DNA of 64,000 nucleotides from Mycolicibacterium helvum. GTDB taxonomy: Bacteria; Actinomycetota; Actinomycetes; Mycobacteriales; Mycobacteriaceae. The stretch's first letter is position 1, and each line of letters opens with the position of its first letter. The notes under the pieces are model-generated. The model was not told where the DNA came from. It did no database searches and worked only from the letters and a program-made list of their open reading frames with translations. Positions 36,352 through 45,221 of this stretch are shown here, piece after piece. Where the stretch lies: the NCBI RefSeq assembly GCF_010731895.1, contig NZ_AP022596.1:3286001-3350000 (forward strand), in the 5' to 3' direction. Made by a program: the position numbers and the translations under genes.

Positions 36352-37425
36352 CTAGAACGTCCAGGAATTGGCCGCGGCGACCAGACCCTGCACCAGTGCG
36401 GCGGTGGCCGGCGAGAGCCCATCGGCATTCGGCGGCTGGCTACGCGGGCTGATACCCCGCACCCGCGTCGGCAACTCCAACTGCGCCCCGCCGCCACGAA
36501 CGCGGTTGACCGGATTGTCGGGGTGCAGGCCGCGCAGTTCGGCGGGAATGGCGTCGAGGTCGGTGACCACCTGATAGCCGGGCAGATTGATGGTGGCGGC
36601 CAGGTGGCGGGCCAGCGTCCGGTTACCGCCGCCGGCCAGCAGTTCGGTGCTGCGTCCGATGCGCCCGTAGCCGTGCACCGACACCGTCACCTCGACGTGG
36701 TCGAGAAAGGCGGCCAGCCGGTCGGATTCGGCGGCCAGATAGCGCGCCGAGGGCAGGTGGTGCGGATAGTGCGCGGGGTGGCGCAGCAGATACAGTGACG
36801 CGCCCGCGGCGTCGGCGGCACGTTCGGCGATGACGTCGGTCATCTGCTCCAGGCCGCCGCCGTGAATGGCCAGAAACCCGAACCGCGACCGTAGCCGGCT
36901 CACCTCGACGATCGCGGGGTCGGCGAGAAGATCGGAAAGTGATTGTGGCCCAGAACCGTTCGATGCCAGCGGTCGCGGCCAGTGGGCAGGGTCCCAGCGC
37001 CGAAGGAAGTCGACCCATCGCTGCGGCAGGCCGTGGTGCTGCGCACCGTCGATGATGCGCTCCAGGTAACCGGGTCGCGGTGGTCCCGGTTCGGTGCGGT
37101 GGTCGATGTAGACCCAGGCCGGGGCGGGCCCGTCGGCGGTGTGCACCGTCAGCCGGTCGCGGCGGTAGCGCACCGGCACGCCTTCGGCGGTGTCCAGCAC
37201 GGCCAGGTCGTGGTCGGTCAGCCACCACAACACCCCGTGCACTGTGCTGCCCGCGAACGGTTCGACAGTGGCCACGCCGCGGGAGTTGATCAGCCAGTCA
37301 TGGTCAGCCAGCGTCGCCGGCCGCGGGTCCGCGGCCTCGGGACAGCGCCGGGCCATCTGTTGCACGCAGAGGTTGGACCCGTAGGCGAAGTACGGGTGTC
37401 TCGGGAGCCGCTGGGCCGGCGACAT
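36352..37425 (-). CDS. Gamma-glutamyl cyclotransferase / poly-gamma-glutamate hydrolase fusion
   Basis: 357 residues with two domains. Residues ~10-145: GGCT/AIG2 fold, with the YFAYGSNL signature and the region around VRYRRDRLTVHTADG. Residues ~165-325: a segment resembling the poly-gamma-glutamate hydrolase (YjqB/PF05908) zinc enzymes, with FGFLAIHGGGLEQMTDVIAE, SLYLLRHPAHYPHHLPSARY, VTVSVHGYGR and ELLAGGGNRTLARHL. Both domains act on gamma-glutamyl bonds, so the fusion could split a gamma-glutamyl polymer or conjugate. By position next to mntH it is probably the counterpart of M. tuberculosis Rv0923c. It begins 10 bases from the mntH stop. Confidence 0.75.
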   Translation of the reverse strand: MSPAQRLPRHPYFAYGSNLCVQQMARRCPEAADPRPATLADHDWLINSRGVATVEPFAGSTVHGVLWWLTDHDLAVLDTAEGVPVRYRRDRLTVHTADGPAPAWVYIDHRTEPGPPRPGYLERIIDGAQHHGLPQRWVDFLRRWDPAHWPRPLASNGSGPQSLSDLLADPAIVEVSRLRSRFGFLAIHGGGLEQMTDVIAERAADAAGASLYLLRHPAHYPHHLPSARYLAAESDRLAAFLDHVEVTVSVHGYGRIGRSTELLAGGGNRTLARHLAATINLPGYQVVTDLDAIPAELRGLHPDNPVNRVRGGGAQLELPTRVRGISPRSQPPNADGLSPATAALVQGLVAAANSWTF

Positions 37426-37435
37426 CCGGTCGCGC

Positions 37436-38659
37436 TCAGCGCGCGAGCGTCAAATAGATCAGGACCACGTTCAGCAGCGTAATCACCAACGCCACCGTCC
37501 AGCCCAGGGCCGTGGTCAGCCGACTGTTGGCGTCTGCACCCATCAGTGTGGAATTGCTGGTCAGCCGAACCAGCGGTACCAGTGCGAACGGGATGCCGAA
37601 CGACAACACCACCTGGGAGATGACCAGCGCTCGGCTGGGATCGACGCCGATGGCCAGCACCACCAGCGCCGGGATCAGCGTGATCAGCCGGCGCAGCAGC
37701 AGCGGAAAGGTCTTGTGCAACAACCCCTGCATGATCATCGCCCCGGCGTACGCGCCGACCGACGTCGATGCCAGCCCGGAGGCCAGCAGACCGATGGCGA
37801 ACAGCAGCGCCACGGTGGGCCCGAGTGTGTCGCGCACCGCGGTATGTGCGCCTTCGATCGAGTCGGTGTCGCTGCGACCCTGCAGGTTGGTCGCCGCGAT
37901 CAGCAGCATGGACAGGTTGACCGCGCCGGCCACCAGCATGGCGATGCCGACGTCCCACCGGGTGATGCGCAGCAGCCGGGCGCGCGGTGCACCGGCCTCG
38001 GGGTGACCGTGCCGGTCGCGGGCGAGCCCGGAATGCAGATAGACCGCGTGCGGCATCACAGTCGCGCCGAGCATGGCTGTGGCCAGCAGGATGCTTTCCG
38101 GGCCGTCGAATCGGGGGACCAGACCCGCCACCACATCGGCCGCCGGCGGTGTCTTGACGAACAGGCTGGACAGAAATCCGGTCGCGATGACCAGCAGCAG
38201 CCCGGTGATCACCCGTTCGAACACCCGCTGACCGCGCCGGTCCTGAACAACCAGCAGCAGCAGCGACACCACTCCGGTGATCACCCCGCCGAGCAGCAGC
38301 GGCAGGCCGAACAGCAGCCGCAGTGCGATCGCGCCGCCCACCACTTCAGCAAGGTCGGTCGCGATCGCGACCAACTCGGCCTGAAGCCAGAACCCGATGC
38401 GGCCTGGCCTGCGGGTGTGGTCGCGGACGGCTTCGGGCAACGTGCGACCGGTGACCAGCCCCAGCTTGGCCGACAGGTACTGCACCAACCCGGCCATCAC
38501 GTTGGCCATCACGATGACCCACACCAACAGGAAACCGAACTGTGCGCCGGCACTGATGTTGGCCGCGACGTTCCCGGGGTCGACGTAGGCGATCGCCGCC
38601 ACGAACGCCGGGCCAAGTAGATACCAGCCCGACCTTGGGGCGCGGGTCACCTGTGCCAA
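37436..38659 (-). CDS. mntH: Nramp-family Mn2+/divalent metal transporter
   Basis: 407 residues with about eleven membrane helices. The Nramp metal-site motifs are intact: DPGN in helix 1 (AYVDPGNVAANISAG) and MPH in helix 6 (GATVMPHAVYLHSG), plus GQ-type signature around SVGAYAGAMIMQGLL. Proton-coupled uptake of Mn2+ and related ions. TTG 38659 has GAAGG eight bases before it; GTG 38650 is an alternative. Order matches Rv0924c in M. tuberculosis. A short palindrome GAGGGTACCCGA lies 40-50 bases upstream but I cannot match it to MntR or IdeR sites. Confidence 0.93.
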   Translation of the reverse strand: MAQVTRAPRSGWYLLGPAFVAAIAYVDPGNVAANISAGAQFGFLLVWVIVMANVMAGLVQYLSAKLGLVTGRTLPEAVRDHTRRPGRIGFWLQAELVAIATDLAEVVGGAIALRLLFGLPLLLGGVITGVVSLLLLVVQDRRGQRVFERVITGLLLVIATGFLSSLFVKTPPAADVVAGLVPRFDGPESILLATAMLGATVMPHAVYLHSGLARDRHGHPEAGAPRARLLRITRWDVGIAMLVAGAVNLSMLLIAATNLQGRSDTDSIEGAHTAVRDTLGPTVALLFAIGLLASGLASTSVGAYAGAMIMQGLLHKTFPLLLRRLITLIPALVVLAIGVDPSRALVISQVVLSFGIPFALVPLVRLTSNSTLMGADANSRLTTALGWTVALVITLLNVVLIYLTLAR

Positions 38660-38725
38660 TCGACGAGCCTTCTATCCGGATACTCAAACAAGAAAGTGAG
38701 GGTACCCGAAACTAGCCGATTCGCG

Positions 38726-38968
38726 TCACAAGCCGATGAACACTCCACCGAAGCCGATGCCCAAGCCGCCGAAGCCCCAGCCGGCCAGCGGGTTTTGCAG
38801 AGCCGGGTTGGGTGAGGTGACGATCGCCGTGTGCCCGGGGGTTTCGCAGATTGTGGTGTTGGGTCCGGTGTCAGTGCATTGCGCCGGCCGTGCTGTCGCA
38901 GGGACGGCCAGTACGACGGCGACAACCGCGATCAGTAATGGAGCCCCAAGAACGAACTTGGTAATCAT
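38726..38968 (-). CDS. Small exported protein
   Basis: 80 residues. A clear Sec signal peptide (MITKFVLGAPLLIAVVAVVLAVPATARP; cleavage after ATA) leaves a ~54-residue mature peptide with two cysteines (QCTDTGPNTTIC) and a glycine/phenylalanine-rich tail (GWGFGGLGIGFGGVFIGL). Typical of small secreted mycobacterial proteins of unknown function. Confidence 0.72.
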   Translation of the reverse strand: MITKFVLGAPLLIAVVAVVLAVPATARPAQCTDTGPNTTICETPGHTAIVTSPNPALQNPLAGWGFGGLGIGFGGVFIGL

Positions 38969-38999
38969 GTTGGCCTCCTAGGTGGCCGCGATCCCGAAC

Positions 39000-39169
39000 T
39001 CAGCGGCCCCGGCCGCCATGGGCGCCGCCGGGGCCACCGAAAATCAGTGCGGGACCGATGAACTCGTCGCCCCAGGGATAGGCATAATCCTAGCGGCGGG
39101 AGCAACCGCAGCCGCGGTAGCGCCGGCGGCGATGACGGTCGGAAACACGGAGCGGAGCCTTTGCCGCAT
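39000..39169 (-). pseudogene. Likely frameshifted small exported peptide gene
   Basis: From ATG 39169 the minus strand encodes a signal-peptide-like start (MRQRLRSVFPTVIAAGATAA...), but the frame ends at 39044 after 41 codons. A second frame, open from just after 39088 to TGA at 39000-39002, reads AYPWGDEFIGPALIFGGPGG then HGGRGR, a glycine-rich tail like the neighbouring exported protein. A small shift near 39085 would join the two. Either a pseudogene, a sequencing artefact, or a 41-residue gene. Confidence 0.4.
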
Positions 39170-39193
39170 GGGCGTTCCCTTCCTGGCAGTTCC

Positions 39194-40270
39194 CTATCCT
39201 GGAGCGTACAGGCCTTTGCCGGTGGCCAGTGGTAGGTCGATCGTCGTGCAGATCCCGGCGGGTGCGGCCACCACTGACGGGATGGCGTTCACGAGGCGCA
39301 TAGCGGTCGCGACCAATCCGGCGTGGTTGTGGTCACCGTTCGGCGAGCTCAGGCACAGATCCATGGCATAGGACGGTTCGCCGGTGATCTCGATGCGGTA
39401 GTTGCCGCCTTCCTGGACGGGCTGCGGCCACTCCGGGTACAGATCCTCACGCAGCCGGGTGACATGTTCGAGGACGATGACCGGGGCCCCGCCGACCAGA
39501 CCGATCACCTCGAACCGCAGTCCCGCGGCGGTGCCCTTGGCGATCGTGCCGGCGGCGATCTCGATGTCTTCCGGTGCAGGCTCGCGTACGTACATATCCT
39601 CGATGCCGTCGAGTTCGAGGTCGAGCCCGGCCGCGATCTGACGGATCACCGAGCCCCAGGCCAGGCTCAGCACGCCGGGTTGCAACAGCATCGGGATCTC
39701 GTCGAGCGGCTTACCGAAGCCCATCACGTCGAACATCACCGTGGCGCTGTCGTAGGTGGCGTAGTCGAGGATCTCCATGCACCGAATCTGCTGAATGCTC
39801 TGACACGTGCCCGCCAGCGCCAACGGCAGCAGATCGTTGGCGAATCCGGGGTCGATCCCGTTGACGAATAGACTCGAATTACCTTGCTGGGCAGCATCTT
39901 CCAACGGCTGGATCATCTCGTTGGGGATCACCTGCCACGGCCACTGCAGGAACACCGGACCACTGCCGACGACGTTGACGCCGGCAGCCAGGATCCGCCG
40001 GTAATCCTCCAGCGCCTCGGGCAGCCGGTTGTCGGCCAGGGCGTTGTAGACGACGCAATCTGGTTTGGCCGCCAGCACCTCGTCGAGGTCGGTGGTGGCC
40101 GTGACGCCGGTGGCGCCGGAGAGCCCGGCCAGTTCGGCAGCGTCCTTGCCGGCCTTGGAATCCGAAGAGACCCAGACGCCGGTCAATTCGAAGGCGGGGT
40201 TGGCGATCAACCCCTTCAACGCGTGGACACCGACGTTGCCGGTGCCGACTTGTGCGACGCGGATGGCCAT
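39194..40270 (-). CDS. NAD(P)-binding dihydrodipicolinate-reductase-like protein, Rv0926c-like
   Basis: 358 residues, the length of M. tuberculosis Rv0926c. N-terminal Rossmann fold with AIRVAQVGTGNVGVHALKGLI (GxGxxG) and ELTGVWVSSDSKAGKD; the C-terminal domain resembles the amine-dehydrogenase-type enzymes (LFVNGIDPGFANDLLPLAL). No catalytic assignment possible beyond NAD(P)H-dependent reductase. ATG 40270 is set by the Rossmann start; it lies 22 bases after the upstream SDR gene, forming an operon. Confidence 0.85.
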   Translation of the reverse strand: MAIRVAQVGTGNVGVHALKGLIANPAFELTGVWVSSDSKAGKDAAELAGLSGATGVTATTDLDEVLAAKPDCVVYNALADNRLPEALEDYRRILAAGVNVVGSGPVFLQWPWQVIPNEMIQPLEDAAQQGNSSLFVNGIDPGFANDLLPLALAGTCQSIQQIRCMEILDYATYDSATVMFDVMGFGKPLDEIPMLLQPGVLSLAWGSVIRQIAAGLDLELDGIEDMYVREPAPEDIEIAAGTIAKGTAAGLRFEVIGLVGGAPVIVLEHVTRLREDLYPEWPQPVQEGGNYRIEITGEPSYAMDLCLSSPNGDHNHAGLVATAMRLVNAIPSVVAAPAGICTTIDLPLATGKGLYAPG

Positions 40271-40292
40271 GGCGCTCCTTACAGGTCGGGGC

Positions 40293-41084
40293 TTACAGGT
40301 CTGGGATGGGAAGGTCGAGGTTCGGCATGATGAGGCCGCCGTCGACCTCGATGATCTTGCCGGTGAGATAGCTCGCGGCGGGCGACGCGAGATAGACGGC
40401 AGCCGCGGCGATGTCGAGCGGATCACCCAGTCGCTTCATCGGCGTTGCCTTCTCCATCGGATCGCGCAAGGCGTCGTTGGAGGCCACGATCTCCAGCGCC
40501 GAGGTCAGGATGGAACCCGGTGCGATGGCGTTGACTCGGATCTTCGGGGACAGGTCCAGCGAGGTCAGCCGGGTGTAGTGGGCCAGGGCGGCCTTGGCGG
40601 TGCTGTACGCGGCGAAGCCGCGGCCGGCCAGCCGGCCCATCGTCGAGGTGATGTTGATGATGTTGCCGCCGCCGGAATGCTCGAGCATCAGCGGAACCGC
40701 CGCCAGCGTCAGGGCGTGCGCGGTCAGGACGTTGAACGTGAACGCGTCCTTCATGTCCTTGACGCTGGTGTTCAGCAGGGCGTTGGGCATGGTGCCGCCG
40801 ACGTTGTTGACGACGATGTCGAGCTTGCCGAACACCTCGACCGCTGTTCCGGCGAGGGCGGCTGTCGTGTCCGGGTGCGCGAGGTCACCGACGACGATAT
40901 GGGCGCGCCGTCCGACCGCCTCGATCTGCTTGGCGACCGCCTCCAGCTCGGACTGGGTGCGCGAACCGATGACGACGTCGGCGCCGACTTCGGCGAATGC
41001 GACGGCGATTGCCGCGCCAAGGCCGCGACCGGCACCGGTGACTACTGCAACTTGACCGTCAAGTCTGAACTTGTCGAGGATCAC
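40293..41084 (-). CDS. Short-chain dehydrogenase/reductase, Rv0927c-like
   Basis: 263 residues, the same as M. tuberculosis Rv0927c. Classical [22 protein letters not shown] (TGxxxGxG), NNVGG, the catalytic Ser in [10 protein letters not shown] and YSTAK (Tyr, Lys), then [19 protein letters not shown]. The C-terminal DGG is present. GTG 41084 begins at the first strand. A consensus KstR motif is found 74 bases upstream, which would tie it to sterol metabolism. Confidence 0.92.
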   Translation of the reverse strand: MILDKFRLDGQVAVVTGAGRGLGAAIAVAFAEVGADVVIGSRTQSELEAVAKQIEAVGRRAHIVVGDLAHPDTTAALAGTAVEVFGKLDIVVNNVGGTMPNALLNTSVKDMKDAFTFNVLTAHALTLAAVPLMLEHSGGGNIINITSTMGRLAGRGFAAYSTAKAALAHYTRLTSLDLSPKIRVNAIAPGSILTSALEIVASNDALRDPMEKATPMKRLGDPLDIAAAAVYLASPAASYLTGKIIEVDGGLIMPNLDLPIPDL

Positions 41085-41158
41085 GTATCTCTCTTCCCTT
41101 GTCGGCGAACACCGTAACAAGATCGCCACGGTTGATGACGCTGAATTCGGAACGTAAC

Positions 41159-41172
41159 TGAAACACGTTCTA
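41159..41172. promoter_or_regulatory. Candidate KstR operator
   Basis: TGAAACACGTTCTA matches the published 14-base KstR palindrome TnnAACnnGTTnnA at every fixed position. It lies 74 bases upstream of the SDR start. One match of this size occurs by chance at low frequency, but the placement in a promoter region is suggestive. Confidence 0.55.
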
Positions 41173-41215
41173 TTTTGGTGCCGAGTTCGAAGATTCGGCG
41201 AAAATCACCGAAAGT

Positions 41216-42094
41216 TCACGCCTTCTTGGCCGGTGCCTTCTTCGCGGCTTTCTTGGCCGGTGCCTTCTTCGCCGGCGCCTTGTCGTCCGAGCTGCCCGCC
41301 TCGCCGCGGCGACGTTTGACGCTGGCTTCGAGCTTGGCCAGCAGATCGGAGACATCCTCGGTCTCGTCCAGTTCGGCGGGCTGTTCCTCGGCAGTGAACG
41401 CCTCGCCGCCTTCCAACTTCGCCTGGACGAGTTCGAGGAGTTGTTCCTGATAGGTGTCGTGGAACTGTTCGGGGTGGAAGTCGTCGGCCATCGATTCGAC
41501 CACCTGGCTGGCCATCTTCAGCTCGGCGGGCTTGATCTCAACGTCTTTGTCGAGGACCGGGAAGTCGGGGTCTCGGATCTCGTCGGGCCACAGCAGGGTG
41601 TGCACGATCATCACGTCGCGCTTGGAGAAGTCCTTGACCCGAAGCGCGGCCAGTCGGGTCTTGTTGCGCAAGGCGAAATGCACTATCGCCACCCGATCGG
41701 TGTCGGCGAGCGTCTTGGCCAGCAGCACATAGGACTTCGATGACTTGCCGTCCGGCTCAAGGAAGTAGCTGCGGTCGTACATCAGCGGGTCGATTTCGCT
41801 GGCGGGAACGAACTGAACCACCTCGATCTCGTGGCTGCGTTCCTCGGGCAGGGTGGCGATGTCGTCATCGGTGATGATCACTGTCTGGCCGTCGTCGGAC
41901 TCGTAGGCCTTGGCGATATCGCGGTATTCGACCACCTCACCGCACACTTCGCAGACGCGTTTGTAGCGGATGCGGCCGTTGTCCTTGGCGTGCACCTGAT
42001 GGAATTTCAGATCGTGGTCCTCGGTGGCGCTGTACACCTTCACCGGGACGTTCACCAGACCGAATGCGATCGAGCCTTTCCAGATGGAACGCAT
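41216..42094 (-). CDS. mku: Non-homologous end-joining protein Ku
   Basis: 292 residues; M. tuberculosis Ku (Rv0937c) has 273. It begins MRSIWKGSIAFGLVNVPVKVYSA, the invariant bacterial Ku start; the Ku core continues through RYKRVCEVCGEVV and FVPASEIDPLMYDRSYFLEPD. The tail is lysine/alanine-rich, with repeated APAKK units, a DNA-binding extension known from bacterial Ku. It forms a ring-shaped homodimer on DNA ends and recruits LigD, whose gene is divergent 295 bases away, with a small exported-protein gene between them. Confidence 0.96.
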   Translation of the reverse strand: MRSIWKGSIAFGLVNVPVKVYSATEDHDLKFHQVHAKDNGRIRYKRVCEVCGEVVEYRDIAKAYESDDGQTVIITDDDIATLPEERSHEIEVVQFVPASEIDPLMYDRSYFLEPDGKSSKSYVLLAKTLADTDRVAIVHFALRNKTRLAALRVKDFSKRDVMIVHTLLWPDEIRDPDFPVLDKDVEIKPAELKMASQVVESMADDFHPEQFHDTYQEQLLELVQAKLEGGEAFTAEEQPAELDETEDVSDLLAKLEASVKRRRGEAGSSDDKAPAKKAPAKKAAKKAPAKKA

Positions 42095-42129
42095 CTGTCC
42101 AGTATGCAGGCCTAACCGGTGTTGCTGGG

Positions 42130-42357
42130 TCAGATGGCGGGCTGGACGCCCGGATTCAGCCCGGTCGGCAGATCGGGATTCGCACCGGGCGCGCTGCCCT
42201 CGCTGGTGCCCTGATACGGCGCGGGGCGGCAATTGCTGTCCACCGGGTTCTGCCCGGCCGAGCAGTAGGGGACGTGGTCTTCCGGCTCGGCGGCGGCCTG
42301 CGGAACGCCAATCAACGCGGGCAGCGCGAACAGGGCGGCCACCAGCATTCTGGTCAT
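42130..42357 (-). CDS. Small exported protein
   Basis: 75 residues with a signal peptide (MTRMLVAALFALPALIGVPQAAA) and a ~52-residue mature region with two cysteines (YCSAGQNPVDSNCRP) and a Pro/Gly-rich tail. Family unknown. It lies between ku and ligD, on the ku strand, 32 bases from the ligD start. Confidence 0.75.
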   Translation of the reverse strand: MTRMLVAALFALPALIGVPQAAAEPEDHVPYCSAGQNPVDSNCRPAPYQGTSEGSAPGANPDLPTGLNPGVQPAI

Positions 42358-42389
42358 AGTCCACGGTAACAGCGGGTAATACCGTTGGG

Positions 42390-44702
42390 ATGGTGAATTA
42401 CGTGTGGCCGCCGGGAGCGACGAGGGGACCGCGCGTCGTGCTGACCAACGCCGACAAGGTGCTTTACCCGGCTACCGGCACCACCAAGGCCGACGTGTTC
42501 GAGTACTACACCTCGATCGCCGAGGTGATGCTGCCGCATATCGCCGGCCGACCCGTCACCCGGAAACGCTGGCCCAACGGCGTCGATGAGTCGGCATTCT
42601 TCGAAAAGCAGCTTGCCAGTTCGGCACCGGATTGGCTCGACCGCGCGACAGTCGTACACCGCTCGGGCAGCACCACGTATCCCATCGTCGAGAGTTCGAC
42701 GGGCCTGGCGTGGATCGCTCAGCAGGCCGCATTGGAAGTTCATGTGCCGCAATGGCGTTTCACTTCAGCCGGAAAGCCCGGTCCGGCAACACGTTTGGTC
42801 TTCGATCTCGACCCGGGCGAGGGCGTGACCATGGCGCAGCTGGGCGAGGTCGCCAACGCCGTGCGCGAGTTGATGGACGACATCGGGCTGACGGTGCACC
42901 CGCTCACCAGTGGCAGCAAGGGGCTGCATCTGTACGCCCCGTTGGCCGACCCGGTCAGCAGCAGCGGGGCGGTGACGCTGGCCCGCCGGGTGGCCCAGCA
43001 GTTGGAACAGAGCATGCCCACGTTGGTGACCGCGACGATGACCAAGAGCCTGCGGGCCGGCAAGGTCTTTCTGGACTGGAGCCAGAACAGCGGGTCCAAG
43101 ACCACGATCGCGCCGTATTCGCTGCGCGGGCGGGAGACTCCGACGGTCGCCGCGCCGCGCACGTGGGAGGAGATCGGCGATCCGGCGTTGCGGCACCTGG
43201 AGTACCGCGAGGTGCTGGCCCGGGTGGCCGAGGAGGGGGACCTGCTGGCCGACATGGACGCCGACGTGCCACGTGAAGATCGCCTGAGCAGGTATCGCGG
43301 CATGCGGGATTCGGCCAAGACGCCCGAGCCGGTCCCCAAGGCGTCCCCTGCTGCGTCCGATGTTGCCGGCCAGGCGGCTCCGGCCGGCAACGGCAACACC
43401 TTCGTCATCCAGGAGCACCACGCCCGCCGGCTGCACTACGACTTTCGGCTGGAGCGCGACGGTGTGCTGGTGTCATGGGCGGTGCCGAAGAATCTGCCGG
43501 ACACCCCGGCGGTCAACCACCTCGCTGTGCACACCGAGGATCACCCGCTGGAGTACGCGACGTTCTCCGGCGACATCCCCAAGGGCGAATATGGCGGCGG
43601 CAAGGTGATCATCTGGGACTCCGGTACCTATGAGGCGGAGAAGTTCCGGGACTCCGGGGCAGACAAGGGCGGCGAGGTGATCGTCGACCTGCACGGGCAG
43701 CGGATCTCCGGGCGCTATGCGCTGATTCAGACCAACGGCAACCAGTGGCTGGCGCGCCGGATGAAGGAGCAGTCCACGCCCCACTTGGCGGACTACTCGC
43801 CGATGCTGGCGACCTTGGGTTCGGTCGAGAAGCTGACCGGGGCGCAGTACGGGTTCGAGGGCAAGTTCGACGGCTATCGCTTGCTGGTCGAGATTTCCGG
43901 CGGTGAGTTGCGGCTGCAATCCCGCAGCGGCCGGGACCTCACCGCCGACTATCCCCAACTGCAGTCGCTGGCAGCCGATCTCGCCGACCACGACGTGATC
44001 CTCGACGGCGAGGTGGTGGCGCTGGACGCCGACGGTGTGCCGAACTTCGGCGAGATGCAGAATCGGGTGCGCGCCACCAGGATCGAGTTTTGGGCGTTCG
44101 ACATCCTGCGGCTCGACGGGCGCTCGCTGCTAAAGGCGAAGTATCGCGACCGGCGCAAGGTGCTGGAAACCTTCGCCGAGGGAACGGATTTGATCGTTCC
44201 GCCGCTGATCGACGGTGATGGGCCGGACGCGATCGAGTTCTCCCGCAGGAAGAAGTGGGAAGGTGTCGTCGCCAAGAAGTGGGACTCGACCTATCAGCCG
44301 GGCCGGCGGTCGGCAGCGTGGATCAAGGACAAGAACTGGATGACCCAGGAGGCGGTGATCGGCGGCTGGCGCGAGGGTAACGGCGGACGCTCGAGCGGGA
44401 TCGGTGCGCTACTCCTCGGGATCCCCGACGACGGCGGCTTGCGGTTCATCGGCCGGGTGGGCACGGGGTTCTCCGACAAGGAACTCGCGAAGCTCAGGGA
44501 GATCCTCGCGCCATTGCACACCGACGAATCACCCTTCAGCACAGCGCTTCCCAGGCTGGACGCCAAGGGCGTCACGTACGTGCAGCCAGAGTTGGTGGGG
44601 GAGGTGCGTTATGGCGAGTGGACGTCCGACGGCCGGCTGCGCCATCCGAGCTGGCGCGGCCTGCGGCCTGACAAGGCGCCCGCCGACGTGGTGCGAGAGT
44701 AG
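42390..44702 (+). CDS. ligD: Multifunctional DNA ligase D
   Basis: 770 residues (759 in M. tuberculosis Rv0938) with the actinobacterial order polymerase-phosphoesterase-ligase. Polymerase/primase domain ~1-290 with metal-binding VFDLDPGEG near residue 139; phosphoesterase ~330-470 with FVIQEHHARRLHYDFRLE; ATP-dependent ligase ~480-770 with the adenylated Lys in EGKFDGYR near 492 and WVLK-type segment WIKDKNW. Fills, trims and seals double-strand breaks with Ku. Confidence 0.96.
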   Translation: MVNYVWPPGATRGPRVVLTNADKVLYPATGTTKADVFEYYTSIAEVMLPHIAGRPVTRKRWPNGVDESAFFEKQLASSAPDWLDRATVVHRSGSTTYPIVESSTGLAWIAQQAALEVHVPQWRFTSAGKPGPATRLVFDLDPGEGVTMAQLGEVANAVRELMDDIGLTVHPLTSGSKGLHLYAPLADPVSSSGAVTLARRVAQQLEQSMPTLVTATMTKSLRAGKVFLDWSQNSGSKTTIAPYSLRGRETPTVAAPRTWEEIGDPALRHLEYREVLARVAEEGDLLADMDADVPREDRLSRYRGMRDSAKTPEPVPKASPAASDVAGQAAPAGNGNTFVIQEHHARRLHYDFRLERDGVLVSWAVPKNLPDTPAVNHLAVHTEDHPLEYATFSGDIPKGEYGGGKVIIWDSGTYEAEKFRDSGADKGGEVIVDLHGQRISGRYALIQTNGNQWLARRMKEQSTPHLADYSPMLATLGSVEKLTGAQYGFEGKFDGYRLLVEISGGELRLQSRSGRDLTADYPQLQSLAADLADHDVILDGEVVALDADGVPNFGEMQNRVRATRIEFWAFDILRLDGRSLLKAKYRDRRKVLETFAEGTDLIVPPLIDGDGPDAIEFSRRKKWEGVVAKKWDSTYQPGRRSAAWIKDKNWMTQEAVIGGWREGNGGRSSGIGALLLGIPDDGGLRFIGRVGTGFSDKELAKLREILAPLHTDESPFSTALPRLDAKGVTYVQPELVGEVRYGEWTSDGRLRHPSWRGLRPDKAPADVVRE

Positions 44703-44748
44703 GCCTACTGGCAGAACTGGCTCTGCCCGGGCAGTGGTTCATGCATCG

Positions 44749-45198
44749 TCAGAGTTCATTGAGGGTCTGCACTCGGATCCGCTCCAGCCGGACCTTGGCG
44801 ATGCGCCATTGGCCATCTTCCTTGACGTACTCATCGCGGTAGTGACCAACTCCGGTGATGCCAATCCGCTCGCCAGAGGCGGCTCGGGGCCACTCGACGA
44901 TGTCCTGCATCGCCCAGATGCCGGTGGCGGTGTCGGGGCCGGTAAAGGTCAATTCGGGGGTGTGCCCGTGATGAGCGCTGACCGCGCCGCTCACGGAGGC
45001 GAGCACCTTGGTGGCGATCTCCTCGCGGCCACGGAAGACGAGGTCGACCTCGGGTACTTCGAGTACGGCGTCCTCGGCGAAGACCGACGCAAAACCTTCC
45101 TGGTCTCGCAGGTCCAGGCAGCGAAAATACTTGGCGCGCAGTTCCTTGAGCTGTTCCCGGTCGAGAAGCTCACGAAGGATGTCCTCGGTGATCGACAT
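44749..45198 (-). CDS. SnoaL-like (NTF2-fold) protein
   Basis: 149 residues: MSITEDILRELLDREQLKELRAKYFRCLDLRDQEGFASVF is the helical start of the SnoaL_4 fold, and HYRDEYVKEDGQWRIAKVRLERI is the closing sheet. Such proteins are small hydratases, isomerases or ligand binders, often in steroid or aromatic breakdown. The ATG 45198 is chosen over an upstream frame that overlaps the next gene. It is 23 bases downstream of the SDR gene, one operon, facing the IclR regulator. Confidence 0.85.
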   Translation of the reverse strand: MSITEDILRELLDREQLKELRAKYFRCLDLRDQEGFASVFAEDAVLEVPEVDLVFRGREEIATKVLASVSGAVSAHHGHTPELTFTGPDTATGIWAMQDIVEWPRAASGERIGITGVGHYRDEYVKEDGQWRIAKVRLERIRVQTLNEL

Positions 45199-45221
45199 GT
45201 CTGTTCCTTTCTCGGGGTGCT

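Noticed and set aside
38700..38725. Short GGGTACCC palindrome upstream of mntH as an MntR box
   Set aside because: Too short and not similar to the MntR or IdeR consensus that I can recall.
38982..39371. 129-codon plus-strand frame upstream of the Rv0926c-like gene
   Set aside because: It overlaps the 3' end of the reductase gene and has Ala/Pro-rich composition; minus-strand signals are better.
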